Assembly: GCA_027493675.1 (NCBI GenBank) | Contig: JAOSKI010000003.1 | Location: forward strand, 62,001-126,000 | Length of the DNA stretch: 64,000 nucleotides | Direction of reading: 5' to 3' | DNA from: Microthrixaceae bacterium | GTDB lineage: Bacteria; Actinomycetota; Acidimicrobiia; Acidimicrobiales; Microtrichaceae | Shown here: in pieces, positions 1 to 9,505 of the stretch | How the letters are laid out: every line of letters starts with the position of its first letter | Numbering within the stretch: the stretch's first letter is position 1 | Made by a program: the position numbers and the translations under genes | The notes under the pieces: generated by a model | Databases searched by the model: none | What the model was told of the DNA's origin: nothing | What the model saw: the letters and a program-made list of their open reading frames with translations, nothing else

Positions 1-835
1 GGTCCACGTCCTCGCCGAACCGCAGGTCCTCGTCGAAGCCGCCCACAGCACGCACCCCGGCGGTGCGCACCACCAACGCTGCACTCGGCACGTAGGGCAC
101 CCTCGAGCGCGGTCGCACGATCGCCGGTTCCGCGCCGAGGTCGAGGGGACCCCGGGCCTCCTCGTAGCGGGCGAGCAGCCCTTGGCCTCCTGTGTTGCGC
201 ACCCGTGGGGCCACCGCCACCACCTGTCGGCCCTCCAGGTGCGCCAGGAGGGGTTCAAGCCAGCGCGCCGGAACCCGGACGTCCGCATCGACGAACGCCG
301 TCACCGGTGTGTCGACGACTGCGAGCCCGCTGTTGCGGGCTGCTGCTGGGCCACGCGCCTGTTCGTGGCGCACGAGAACCGCTCCGTTGGCAGCCGCCAG
401 CGAGCGGACCGCACCGGGATCACGTGACCCGTCGTCCACCACGACGGCCTTCACCCGTGTTGCACTCTGCACACCGGCGGTGCCGGGGAGGTTCCCAGAG
501 AGGTCGCCCAGCACCGCAGCGAGCCCTGGGGCGTCGTCGCGCACCGGGATCACGACGGTCACCTCGCCGAGATCTTCCTCGTCACCCTCGCCGCGAACCC
601 GCCGTGGCGCCGGATGCACCGCACCTGCGTTCAGGAGCCGGTCCCGGAGGCGCTCTTCGCCATCGTCGGTGGGATGCCAGCTCCCCGACTCGACAAGGCC
701 TGCCAACACGCGGTCTCCCCGGTCGCTCAAGCGGAACAACCTCAGCGGTGAGCCACCCAACCACATCCCAGGCGAAATACGACGGAGCGTCGCATCCGCG
801 ATCACCGCGGATCGCGCCGCTGCAGCGCTCGTCAC
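1..835 (-). CDS. mftF: MftF, mycofactocin glycosyltransferase (C-terminus off the window)
   Basis: About 278 N-terminal residues are present, and the gene runs off the left edge. The frame has no internal stop. Family 2 glycosyltransferase motifs follow in order: a VVVDDGSRD nucleotide-sugar segment, an AFVDADVRVP DxD-type segment, and GGFDEDLRFGEDVD near the cut, which is typical of MftF. MftF extends mycofactocin with a beta-1,4-glucan chain. The chosen GTG start at 835 lies 10 nt after the stop of the SDR gene, so the two are probably co-transcribed and translationally linked. The N-terminal part before the GT-A domain (about 90 residues) also fits MftF. No frame break is seen in the visible part. 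I am fairly sure of the family; another GT2 is the alternative. Confidence 0.85.
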   Translation of the reverse strand, partial: MTSAAAARSAVIADATLRRISPGMWLGGSPLRLFRLSDRGDRVLAGLVESGSWHPTDDGEERLRDRLLNAGAVHPAPRRVRGEGDEEDLGEVTVVIPVRDDAPGLAAVLGDLSGNLPGTAGVQSATRVKAVVVDDGSRDPGAVRSLAAANGAVLVRHEQARGPAAARNSGLAVVDTPVTAFVDADVRVPARWLEPLLAHLEGRQVVAVAPRVRNTGGQGLLARYEEARGPLDLGAEPAIVRPRSRVPYVPSAALVVRTAGVRAVGGFDEDLRFGEDVD

Positions 836-845
836 CCGAGGATCC

Positions 846-1634
846 TCACGTGGCGGTCATCCCGGCGTCCACGGCGAGAACCGATCCGGTCACCCCCGAG
901 GCACCCTCGCTGCACAGCCATGCAACGGCATCGGCCACCTCCACCGGCTCCAGCAGACGACCCGATGTGTGGTGATCGGCGAACTCCTGGGTCGACTCGA
1001 GGTCGTAGACCGCTGCGGAGGCGGCGAGCATGTCGGTGTCGGTCGAACCGGGTGCCACGGCGTTGGCGGTGATCCCGGAGCCGGCCAGGTCGGCCGCCAT
1101 GGAGCGCACCAGGGAAACCACCGCAGACTTGGAGGCGGCGTATGCGCCCATCCTGGGCAGACCGCGTTGCGCGGCGGACGACGCGACCACGACGAAGCGA
1201 CCAGGCACCCCCGCAGCCAACATCGGGGGAATCGCCACAGCCGCGGTGTTGAGGACTCCCTCGACGTTGGTGCGGTGGATCGCCGACCATGCATCGGGCG
1301 GCGTCTCCCAGACCGCGGCGCCACCCCAGAGCACTCCGGCGGCGCACACGACCGCGTCGAAGCAACCCACGCCCAGACGGGAAAGCGACTCGTCGAGTGC
1401 CGCCATCAGCGCCGTGCGGTCACCGACATCCGCGGTCACCCCGAGTGAGCCGTTGGAGCAGTCGGCAACCACCGAATCGAGTTGTGCCCGGGTCGCGAGC
1501 GGGTACTCGATCGCCGCGTCGTCGCTGCAGCGGTCCAGCGCGACGACCGTCGCCCCGTCGGCTGCCAGGCGCCGGGCCACCGCGGCACCCATGCCCCGCG
1601 CGGCGCCGGTGACGAGAGCCGTCCTGTCGCTCAC
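846..1634 (-). CDS. Mycofactocin-coupled SDR-family oxidoreductase
   Basis: Intact 262-residue short-chain dehydrogenase. The NAD(P) motif TGAARGMG is at residues 9-16, CAAG replaces the usual NNAG near 97-100, and the catalytic Ser lies near 152 with Tyr165 and Lys169 in YAASK. Long loops around the cofactor site and the position directly before mftF match the SDR subfamilies whose NAD is tightly held and regenerated by mycofactocin rather than exchanged. The GTG at 1634 was chosen because it sits six residues before the beta-strand leading to the Gly motif. The frame stays open much further upstream, but that extension is low-complexity and overlaps etfA. Its substrate, an alcohol or hydroxy-lipid, cannot be told from sequence. 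It is the first gene of the minus-strand operon with mftF. Confidence 0.85.
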   Translation of the reverse strand: MSDRTALVTGAARGMGAAVARRLAADGATVVALDRCSDDAAIEYPLATRAQLDSVVADCSNGSLGVTADVGDRTALMAALDESLSRLGVGCFDAVVCAAGVLWGGAAVWETPPDAWSAIHRTNVEGVLNTAAVAIPPMLAAGVPGRFVVVASSAAQRGLPRMGAYAASKSAVVSLVRSMAADLAGSGITANAVAPGSTDTDMLAASAAVYDLESTQEFADHHTSGRLLEPVEVADAVAWLCSEGASGVTGSVLAVDAGMTAT

Positions 1635-1788
1635 GACCTGCGTTCCGAACCGGTTGCCACCACGCCTCCAGCGTGCCACGCGGGCACTCCCCCACACCCA
1701 CTGCAGATCCTCCGTCTCGCAGCCGGTCGAAGGGCCAAGGCCACCTGGTCGGCTGGGGTGCCGGCCGGGCCGGCGGTAGCGTGCTGGC
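1635..1788. promoter_or_regulatory. Divergent promoter region between SDR-mftF and the ETF operon
   Basis: This is a 154-bp non-coding gap between two divergent operons. On the plus strand TAGCGT at 1777-1782 ends six bases before the etfA ATG, a spacing that recurs at many genes here and fits a -10 box for a leaderless transcript. I see no equivalent hexamer just upstream of the SDR start. The GC-rich inverted stretch GCCGGCC/GGCCGGC just before the hexamer could be an operator but is too generic to call. Confidence 0.5.
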
Positions 1789-2727
1789 ATGATCGCAGTG
1801 GTGCCCGTGCGCTCCGGCGCACTTCCCGCCGGTGGGGCCGAGACGGTGGCGACCGCAGACGGCAACGTGATCCTCGTCGGGGAGAATACGGCCGCCGCGG
1901 TCCTCGAACTGGGTGGGCTCGCAACCGCCGTGCGTTGCTGGGAGACCCCCGGCTTCCAGCCCGGTCGGTGGGCCGACGCCTTGGCCGGGGTCCTCGCGGA
2001 CGAGCCGCTGGTGCTGTTGCCCGCAAGCCCCGACGGCCGTGACCTGGCCCCGAGGATCGCCACGGTGCTCGGTCACGAGCTCTTCAGTGCAGCAGTCGAG
2101 CTTCGCGACCACATCGTGCGCACCGTGGGCTTCGGTGGGGCGGCCATGCTGGAGCACCACATCGGTGACGCAGCGGTCATCACCGTTCAACCCGGAGCAC
2201 GTGGAATCGACCCGGCCACCGACACACACCCGGGTGAGCCACAGGTCACCTCGATCCACCCGGAGCTCCCCGACGTACCCGACTGCACAACCCTGGAGGT
2301 CCTCCCAGCCGACGCCTCCACCATGGACCTGGCGGAGGCCCCGCGCATCCTCGCCGGTGGCAACGGTCTCGACGACGCGGACCGGTTCACGAGGCTGAGC
2401 GCGCTCGCGGCGGCCATCGACGCGTCGGTGGGCACCACCCGTGTCATCACCGACAAGGGCTGGTTGCCGCACGAACGCCAGATCGGGACCACCGGGGTCG
2501 TCGTTGATCCGAAGCTGTACGTGGCCTTCGGCATCTCGGGCGCAGTGCAGCACACCAGCGGGTTGGGCCGCCCCGAACATGTGATCTCGGTGAACACCGA
2601 TGCGCACTGCCCGATGATGTCGCTCGCGGATCTTGCCGTGGTCGCAGACGCCAACGCCACGCTGGAGGCGCTCTGCGAGCTGATCGGCGTGTCGGACGAC
2701 ACTCATGTGGGAACCATCGGTGGCTGA
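1789..2727 (+). CDS. etfA: Electron transfer flavoprotein alpha subunit, mycofactocin-associated
   Basis: Intact 312-residue EtfA/FixB protein, the usual length. The C-terminal FAD domain is clear: a segment ending GTTRVITDKGWLP, then LYVAFGISGAVQHTSG, the ETF alpha signature that holds FAD, then INxDxxAP-like SVNTDAHCPM and a final helix. EtfA pairs with EtfB (4406-5257) to carry single electrons from dehydrogenases to an ETF:quinone oxidoreductase, probably the FixC/FixX pair encoded next. The start follows a TANNNT hexamer by six bases. The stop overlaps the next gene, as expected for a coupled operon that ends in mftE. I recall a database family for mycofactocin-associated ETF subunits, and this context agrees with it. 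Confidence 0.9.
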   Translation: MIAVVPVRSGALPAGGAETVATADGNVILVGENTAAAVLELGGLATAVRCWETPGFQPGRWADALAGVLADEPLVLLPASPDGRDLAPRIATVLGHELFSAAVELRDHIVRTVGFGGAAMLEHHIGDAAVITVQPGARGIDPATDTHPGEPQVTSIHPELPDVPDCTTLEVLPADASTMDLAEAPRILAGGNGLDDADRFTRLSALAAAIDASVGTTRVITDKGWLPHERQIGTTGVVVDPKLYVAFGISGAVQHTSGLGRPEHVISVNTDAHCPMMSLADLAVVADANATLEALCELIGVSDDTHVGTIGG

Positions 2728-4047
2728 CACGCCCCCGACCTCAGGCAACTCGCCCGACTTCGACGCTATCGTCGTGGGTGCGGGTCCTGCGGGTTCCGCC
2801 GCGGCGATCGAGCTCGCCCGGTCCGGACGCTCGGTCGTGTTGGTCGAACGAGGTCCCTTCCCTGGTTCCAAGAACATGTACGGCGGCGTCGTCTACGGAC
2901 GCATCCTCGACACGCTCGTCCCCCGATGGTGGACCGAGGCACCGATACAGCGCTGGGTGACCCGACGACAGACGATGATGATGACCGGCGAGCAGGCCCT
3001 CACCGTCGACTACCGCACGGAGGCCTGGGGGCGACCACCGTTCAACGGTGCAACGGCATACCGCCCCGACTTCGACTCCTGGCTGGCCGACAAGGCCGTG
3101 CAGGCAGGCGCCACCCTGGTGTGCTCCACCACCGTGACCGGGCTCATCCGCTCCGGCGGGAGGGTCGTGGGGGTTCGCACGGACCGCCCGGACGGCGATC
3201 TGCGCGCCCCGGTCGTCGTCGCCGCCGACGGCGTCAACTCCTTCCTCGCAAAGGAGGCAGGCCTCTACGGCGAGGTGGATCCCGCCAACTACACCGTGGG
3301 GGTCAAGGAGACCATCGCGCTACCCCGCCATGTGATCGACGAACGCTTCGCTGTCCGCGGCGACCACGGTGTCGACATAGAGATCATCGGCGCCACCGGC
3401 GACGTGCCGGGCGGCGGCTTCATCTACACCAACACCGACACCGTCTCGATCGGGCTCGTGCTGTCGATGCCCGCGCTGGCCCGAAGCGACAAGCGTCCCG
3501 AGGAGTTGCTCGCACGCCTCAAGGCACACCCCGCCGTCAGACCCTGATCGAGGGTGGAGAGGTGAAGGAGTTCTCGGCTCACGTGATCCCCGAGGCGGGT
3601 TACGACATGATGCCCGAACTCGTGGGCGACGGGATCCTCGTGGCGGGCGACGCTGCGGCCATGTGCCTGGCGGCGGGGATCTGGTTGGAGGGTGTCAACT
3701 TCGCGATCGGTTCGGGGGCGGCGGCAGGCCGTGCGGCTAGCGCTGCGATACGGCGCGGCGACACGACCAGGGAGGGCTCGCCGGGTACCGGGACGCGGCT
3801 CGAATCGAGCTTTGTGCTCGCGGATCACCGCAAGCTCCGGGAGGCACCGCATCTCGTGATGGGGGACCTCGCCCAGCGCCAACTTCCCGCCATCGCGTGC
3901 GGGGTGGCCGAGTCGGTGTTCACCGTGACCAACCCGGACCCGAAGCCCGGATTGGTGAAGATAATCAGGACGCACCTGAGACACAGCGGCCTCAGGTTTT
4001 CCACCGTGGCCCGGGAGACCTGGCGGGCGTTCAGGGCCTACGGTTGA
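2720..4047 (+). CDS. fixC: FixC-like FAD-dependent ETF:quinone oxidoreductase, frame-broken
   Basis: Reads as one FixC-type flavoprotein of about 440 residues. The N-terminal Rossmann motif is VVGAGPAGSAAAIELA. The middle keeps the GGVVYGR, PDFDSWLADKAVQAG and VVVAADGVNS segments. The C-terminal FAD motif is DGILVAGDAAAMCLA, followed by WLEGVNFAIGSG. The frame changes near 3540, between HPAV and LIEGGE. A second, self-compensating pair near 3773-3800 hides the motif GLAGYRDA. FixC accepts electrons from ETF and, with FixX, reduces quinone at the membrane. The GTG at 2720 overlaps the etfA stop; ATG 2705 is an alternative start. The frame breaks look like sequencing errors, since motifs on both sides are intact. 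A geranylgeranyl-reductase-like role is the other possibility. Confidence 0.85.
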
Positions 4048-4109
4048 CACCCGGACGCAAGGGTCCCCACGTGCACAGCAACAGACCACGGACACCGACA
4101 CCGACACAG

Positions 4110-4409
4110 ATGACGCCTTCCACCTACCCGCTGATCAGCAACGAGACCCGGATGGGCACCGTGGAGTTCAGGGTCCACGAGCGCGCCCACATTGTCGTCG
4201 ACGACACCAGGTGCCGGGACTGCTCGGTGCGTGGGTGCGTCACCGCGTGCCCGGCGAACCTGTTCGTGCCGACCTCCGACGGCGGCATCCTGTTCAACTA
4301 CGAGCAGTGCTTCGAGTGCGGCACGTGCTACATGGTCTGCAACGCCGAAGGCGCCATCACCTGGTCCTATCCCGAAGGGGGCCATGGCGTGGTGTTCCAC
4401 ACGTCATGA
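4110..4409 (+). CDS. fixX: FixX-like ferredoxin-type iron-sulfur protein
   Basis: Intact 99-residue protein, the normal size for FixX. Two cysteine groups are visible: CRDCSVRGCVTACP and CFECGTCYMVC, enough for a 4Fe-4S cluster and possibly a second. FixX is the iron-sulfur partner of FixC and relays electrons from the flavin to quinone. The start at ATG 4110 gives the typical length; ATG 4152 would also include all cysteines. It follows fixC by 62 bp, and its TGA overlaps the etfB ATG as ATGA, so it is in the same operon. The order ETF alpha, FixC, FixX, ETF beta differs from the classical fixABCX order. Confidence 0.88.
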   Translation: MTPSTYPLISNETRMGTVEFRVHERAHIVVDDTRCRDCSVRGCVTACPANLFVPTSDGGILFNYEQCFECGTCYMVCNAEGAITWSYPEGGHGVVFHTS

Positions 4410-5257
4410 CGAACGCCCCGATCGGGCCGATCGCGGCGTGCGTCAAGTGGGTGGACCTGCACCCGGAGACAGACGTGGCCAACGGGGTGCCCAGGCCTTC
4501 GGCGCACAGCTGGGGGTTCTCCGAGGCGGACCGGGCGGCACTCGAGGTCGCGATGCGCCTGGGCGAGGCCGCGGGCACCGACGTGGTGCTGGTCTGCGCC
4601 GGGCCGATCGAAGCCAAGGGGGCCCTGGGTGAGCTGGCCGCCTCGGGAGCATCGCGAGCGATCCTGGTCGACCACCCGCTGCACTCTGCGGCCGGAACCT
4701 CCGGCGCGGTTCTCGCAGGTGTGCTCGGCGCCGGTGGCCTGGGGGTCCATGGCGTGGTGTGCGGCGACATGAGCAACGGTCGCGGGTCGGGGTCCGTCCC
4801 GGCGATCCTCGCCCATCACCTTGGTGCCGCCCAGGCACTCGGGCTGCTCGAGGTCTCCGGCGCGCCCGGCGAACGGATCCGGGCGGTGAGGCGCCTCGAC
4901 GGCGCGACGTGAGGTCGTCTCGATCCACGGCCTCGCAGTGCTGTCGGTGGAGGGTTCGGTTGCGCACCTGCGGCGCGCCCCGTTGTCGGCGACCCTGGGT
5001 GCCGGGGCACCCGAGGTGGAGGTGATCACCCCGGGCGCACATCACCCCGCACCGCGCATCGCCCGGGTGTTGCCCTGGCGACCCCGCCCCGCCGGCTTCC
5101 CGCACCTCACTCACCCGACGCCTTCGCACGAGTGCTCGAGCTGACCGGCGCCCTAACCGAGCACACCCCTCCCCGTACGGTCGAGGTCTCCCCTCGTGAC
5201 GCGGCACAGGTGATCCTCGACCAACTGCGGACGTGGGGATACCTCGACGACGGATGA
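4406..5257 (+). CDS. etfB: Electron transfer flavoprotein beta subunit, frame-broken
   Basis: About 283 residues when its pieces are joined. The first frame carries IGPIAACVKWVDLHPETD, an adenine nucleotide alpha-hydrolase-like fold and a GxxSNGRGSGSVPAILAHHL stretch that matches the ETF beta signature. It breaks near 4908. The next frame gives AVLSVEGSVAHLRRAPLSA, and a third from about 5130 gives RVLELTGALTEHTPP and ends QLRTWGYLDDG. All three parts match EtfB in order, so this is one gene with at least two indels. It joins fixX by an ATGA overlap and mftE by another. It binds AMP and forms the electron-accepting heterodimer with EtfA. The C-terminal extension is slightly longer than in housekeeping EtfB. 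Confidence 0.85.
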
Positions 5258-5973
5258 CCGTGACGCGATCCGGGAACACCGGTGATCTTGGGTCGCTCAC
5301 CTGGGTCGACCTCGACGGTGACCGCCGCCTGCTGGTGGTGCCCGTCGGCAGCTGCGAGCAACACGGCCCGCACCTGCCGTTGGACACCGACACGCTGATT
5401 GCGCAGGCGTTCGCCGCCGACCTGGCGGCCGCACGCGACGACACGCTCGTGGCTCCGGCACTGTCCATCGGCGCTTCGGGCGAGCACCGTGGATTCCCCG
5501 GCACGCTTTCCATAGGCACCGCGGCCATGACCTCGACGTTGGTGGAACTGGCCCGCAGCGCGCTTCCCGAACCGGGGTCGGGGAACCCGGGTGCGTTCAG
5601 CGCGGTGCTGTTCGTGAACGCCCACGGCGGGAACCTCGAAGCTCTCGAAGACGCACGGTCGACCCTCGCCGCCGAATCCCGCAGAGCGGACTTCTGGCAC
5701 CCCAGGGTCGACGGTGGAGATCCCCACGCAGGGGCGACCGAAACCTCGCTGATGCTCCACCTGCACCCCGAGCGGGTTCGCATGGAGCTGGCCGAACCCG
5801 GCTCCACGGCCAGGTTCTCCGACATCCGCGACGAGCTCACCGCCGGTGGGCTCGCAGCTGTCACGCCCAACGGCGTCCTCGGCGACCCGACGACGGCCTC
5901 GGCTGATGCCGGCGCGAGGCTCTTCGGCACACTCCGGGTCACGTTGTCGGAGGCGGCCGAGCGGCTCCTGTAA
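5254..5973 (+). CDS. mftE: MftE, mycofactocin precursor peptidase (creatininase family)
   Basis: Intact 239-residue creatininase-fold metallopeptidase. Metal-binding residues are visible in SCEQHGPHLPLDTDT (Glu35, His37, Asp46), in GEHRGFPGTLS and in FVNAHGGNLEAL, with the late acidic ligand in GATETSLMLHLHP. MftE releases the modified C-terminal Val-Tyr unit from MftC-processed MftA, giving the free redox core. The ATG at 5254 overlaps the etfB stop as ATGA; a GTG at 5233 is possible but would start inside etfB. It closes the ETF operon, which ties that electron-transfer module to the cofactor. Other creatininase-family amidohydrolases are excluded mainly by the neighbours. Confidence 0.88.
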   Translation: MTVTRSGNTGDLGSLTWVDLDGDRRLLVVPVGSCEQHGPHLPLDTDTLIAQAFAADLAAARDDTLVAPALSIGASGEHRGFPGTLSIGTAAMTSTLVELARSALPEPGSGNPGAFSAVLFVNAHGGNLEALEDARSTLAAESRRADFWHPRVDGGDPHAGATETSLMLHLHPERVRMELAEPGSTARFSDIRDELTAGGLAAVTPNGVLGDPTTASADAGARLFGTLRVTLSEAAERLL

Positions 5974-6031
5974 CCCACCGCAGGCCGGATGCAACACGTC
6001 GAACCCACCCCTGGTGCATACGCTGGTGCCC

Positions 6032-6957
6032 ATGGCGCACGACCATTCGCACGGCCCGTCCGGGCACAACCACGGCTCTGCGCTGGCCCGTTCAGGTGAG
6101 GCCGCCAAACGCCCCCTTGAGCATGGCGCTGGGCATCACGGCGGTGACCCTCGTGGTCCAGGTCGTGGTGGGAGTGACCACAGGGTCGCTGTCGCTGCTG
6201 GCCGACGGTGCTCACCTGCTGACAGACGTGGGCGGGATCGTGCTGGCGCTGTCAGCGGTCACGCTGGCCTCGCGACCCACCCGCAGCGAGCGGACCTTCG
6301 GCTTCTACCGCCTCGAGGTGCTCTCCGCGCTGGCCAACGGGGGCGCTGCTCGTGGTGGTCGCCATCTGGGCGCTGCTCGAAGCCGTGGAGCGGATCCAGG
6401 ACCCTCCGGATGTTCCCGGCCTTCCCGTGCTGGTGGTGGGAGCGCTCGGCCTCGTCGCCAACCTCGTGTCGCTGCGGCTGCTCAGCGGCGGCGGTTCGCT
6501 CGCAGCCGAAGGTGCCCGCCTGGAGGTGCTTGCCGACGCTGTGGGCTCGGTCGGGGTCGTGCTGGGTGGGGGGCTCATCATGTTGACCGACGAACCGGTG
6601 ATCGACGCGTGGATCGGCCTCGCGATCGCGTTGTGGATAGTCCCACGGGCGCTCCGGCTGGCGTCGGCATCGCTGCGGATCCTCCTTCAGGAGGCGCCGG
6701 CACACGTCGACCTGCCGGCTGTGACCGACTCGCTGGAGGCGATCCCCGACGTGGTGGACGTGCACGACCTGCACGTGTGGACCCTGACCACCGACATGGA
6801 CGTGCTGACCGCGCACCTGATGGTCGGAGCCGAGGCCGACCACCACGGAGTGCTCGACCGGGCGCGCGAAGTGCTGGCCAGCGAGCACGGAATCCACCAC
6901 GCCACCCTCCAGGTGGAACCGGAGACCCATTCGGGTTGTGACCAAGTGGACTGGTGA
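6032..6957 (+). CDS. Cation diffusion facilitator (zinc-type) transporter, frame-broken
   Basis: About 308 residues in three frames. The N-terminus is His-rich (HDHSHGPSGHNHG, cytosolic metal loop). After a break near 6095 at a run of C come transmembrane segments with ADGAHLLTDV (HxxxD site) and ERTFGFYRLEVLSALANG. A second break at a run of G near 6345 leads to the rest, ending with the cytoplasmic domain (VDVHDLHVWTLTTD). The second transmembrane site reads EVLAD, so Glu replaces the usual His of HxxxD. CDF proteins export Zn, Co or Cd by proton antiport. ATG 6032 is preceded by TACGCT with seven bases between. It is convergent with the OYE gene, and I see no functional link to mycofactocin. 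Confidence 0.85.
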
Positions 6958-6970
6958 AGGCCTGCTGCGG

Positions 6971-8919
6971 TCACACGAGGGCCGCACCGACACGCTCGCC
7001 GTCGATCACCGCCGCGTGTGCCCTGCGGGGCGCCACGGCGTCGCCCACCCTCAGCACATCCGCACCGGTTGCGACCAGTTCGTGGTACAGCCCGTCCGCC
7101 GGGGTCGGCGGCACCGCCAACACAAGCCAGTCCGGGCTGCGCGTGACGGTCTGCTGGGTCGGATGATGCTGAAGGTTCACGACGTGACCCTCCACACCCA
7201 TGGGCACCAGCTCGGTCGATTGGGTGATTCCCTTGGCCTGGGCGCGTATCCAGAAGTTCTCGAGATCCAAGGTGATGCCCAGGTCCTGGCCGACCACCAT
7301 TCCGGGTGTGACGATCTCCACCGACGCTCCGCGGTCGGCCAGCAGCTCCGCGACCGATGTGGCCTGGTGGAACCCGAGCTCGTCCAGCACCAGCACCTCA
7401 CCCTCGGGATGCACCGCGCCGCAGAGCACGTCGCGCACGTCCACGATCCACTCCGCGTCGGCCGGTGCCCACCACGGTCTTGCGGGAACCGATCCGGTGG
7501 CCACGATCACCCGGTCGGGCCGTCGCCGCGCCACCTCAGCGGCGTCCACGGTCACCCCCGTACTCGAAGGTGACGCCGAGGCGGTTCGCCTCGTGGAGCT
7601 GGTTGCGCACCAGATCCGCGAACTCAGCTCGGTTGGGGACCGTTGCCGCCAGGGCGACCTGACCTCCCGGAGCGTCGGTCGCCTCGCACACCGTCACGCG
7701 GTGCCCGTTGCGTGCCGCAGCGATCGCGGCCTGCATGCCGGCGGGCCCGGCACCCACGACAAGCACGTCACGGCGCACCTCGACCGGAACCGCCTCGCCC
7801 ACGCCCTCGTGCTCGCGACCGGTACGTGGGTTCTCGATGCACCCGAGCCAGCGGTTGAGGCCCATGCGGCCCACGCATTCCTGGTTGCAGCTCAGGCACA
7901 GCCGGGTGTCGTCGGCCTCACCGGCGCGGGCCTTGGCCACGAAACCCGCGTCCGCGATCTGACCACGGACCACACCCACCAGGTCGCAGTGACCTTCGGC
8001 CAGCGCTCGCTCGGCCTGAAGGGGATCCTGAAGCGGCCGACGCCCACCACGGGGAGTTCGACCGCCCGCCGGATCGCAGACGGTATGAACATCGCGTAAC
8101 CCGGCGGGATGTGCATCGACGCCTCGATCATGAACAGCGATGCCGTGGCAACCCCGATCGAGGTGTTGATGTAGTCGACCTGCCCGGTGGCCTCCACCAT
8201 GCGGGCCACCTCGACCGCATCCTCGATCGTGGTGCCTCCCTCGATGAGCTCGTCGCCACAGATGCGCACGCCCAGGGCAAGCTCCGATCCGATCGCCGAG
8301 CGCACCGCGGCGACGATCTCCAACAGGATCCGCGCCCGGTCGGTGAGGGGCCCCCGTAGTCATCGGTGCGCCGGTTGGTGGCCGGTGAGAGGAACCCGCG
8401 CACGATCGAGGAATGGGAGCACTGCAACTCGATGCCGTCGAAGCCACCTTCGGCGCAGTGACCGGCCACGAGAGCGTAGGACTCGACGATCTCGGCTATC
8501 TCATGCCGGTCCACGGCCTTGGGGACCTCACGGAACAGCGGATCCGCGACCGCGGAGGGCGCCCAGACCGGCAGGCGTGAGTACATCGAGGAGGCCTGGC
8601 CTCCGTTGTGGTTGATCTGGGCGAAGATGGGCACGCGGTGGCGGTGGACCGCATCGGTCATTCGCCGGTACCCGGGTATCACCTCACGGTCGAAGCCGTG
8701 GATCAGCTTCTCGTAGGGCCAATCGGTGGGGTGGGTGGAATGCTCCTCGGTGATGATCAGCCCGGCTCCCCCAGCGGCACGCTCCTCGTAGTAGGCGGCG
8801 TGTTGCTCGGAGGGGAGGCCGTCGCGGGCGTAGTTGGTCAGATGCGCCGAGAACACGATGCGGTTGCGCACCGTGACAGGCCCGATCTGCATCGGTGACC
8901 ACAGGAGCCGCTCAGCCAT
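6971..8919 (-). CDS. FadH/OYE-type flavin-FeS oxidoreductase, mycofactocin-associated copy 1, frame-broken
   Basis: One gene of about 649 residues, split by breaks near 8350, 8010 and 7555. The N-terminal Old Yellow Enzyme TIM barrel has NRIVFSAHLTNYA, ITEEHSTHP, FAQINHNGGQ, HCAEGGFDGIEL and NRRTDDYGG. The middle has a 4Fe-4S set CLSCNQEC with a later Cys in WLGCIENP. The C-terminal part has a VLVVGAGPAGMQAAIAA nucleotide-binding motif, as in 2,4-dienoyl-CoA and trimethylamine reductases. Mycofactocin loci often carry two such enzymes; this fits one of those families by context and by its HSTHP and NHNGGQ segments. The ATG at 8919 follows TAGCTT by six bases on its strand. The real substrate is unknown. 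The intact domain series argues against a pseudogene. Confidence 0.82.
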
Positions 8920-8991
8920 CCACCCAAGCTAGTGCCGGGTCGCCCAAGGCGGGAACGGCGCCTGTCGGCCCGATGCGCAGGCGAACCAGGC

Positions 8992-9346
8992 TCAGGCCGC
9001 AGCGACCGAGCCGCGCCGGCCGCGCAGGATCGCCACGGTCACACCGGCGACGGTGGACGCAGCCGCGGCGGCGCCGCCGGCGATCGCCGCGACCCTGCCC
9101 CCACAGGAAGTGCCCGCCATCGCCGTCGAGGAGATCCTCCACACGTCGCTCGGAATCGACCACCACGTCGCCGACCGGCTCGAGACCGAACCCCACCAGT
9201 CGACCCTTGTGCACATGGCCGAACATGCCACCCGGGAGCGACACCGCCACGTCGTCGTGAGCGCGGAAGGCGCTGTTGGCGGCCTTGGCGAGATCGAGCG
9301 CCTGCTTGACCGTTGCATCCAGGACGTTCTTGGTGGTCGAGAGCAT
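8992..9346 (-). CDS. Small hypothetical protein with a C-terminal hydrophobic segment, frame-broken
   Basis: About 118 residues. The first part, from ATG 9346, holds a short amphipathic stretch (TKNVLDATVKQALDLAKAAN) and GLEPVGDVVVDSERRVEDLL. Near 9100, at a run of five C on the plus strand, the frame changes. The remainder is Ala/Gly-rich with one probable membrane segment, ending in GVTVAILRGRRGSVAAA. I do not recognise the family. It lies upstream of and divergent from the M23 gene, and 72 bp downstream of it is the OYE start on the same strand. If the break is real, the protein would instead run to 8912 with a shuffled Arg-rich end, which looks less protein-like. Confidence 0.5.
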
Positions 9347-9505
9347 TGTCTTCTCCTGCGGCTCCATTGCCATCATCGCACAGGTCCCCGCCACAGAGAC
9401 CCTGGGTGATTGTACCTGCAAGTGGACATCGGCGATACGGGCAATGCGGTCGCGTTGCACCCGTGTCCCGCTCCGGCAAGGCGGAACCCACGCTATTGTC
9501 GAGCC

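Noticed and set aside
192-2877. Long open frames opposite or shifted to mftF, the SDR and etfA (for example 192-1448 plus and 1420-2877 minus)
   Set aside because: They are Arg/Pro-rich products of high-GC sequence with no motif and overlap genes with clear family signatures.
4443-6215. A 590-codon minus-strand frame across etfB and mftE
   Set aside because: Composition is that of an antisense GC shadow; the plus strand carries ETF beta and creatininase motifs in order.
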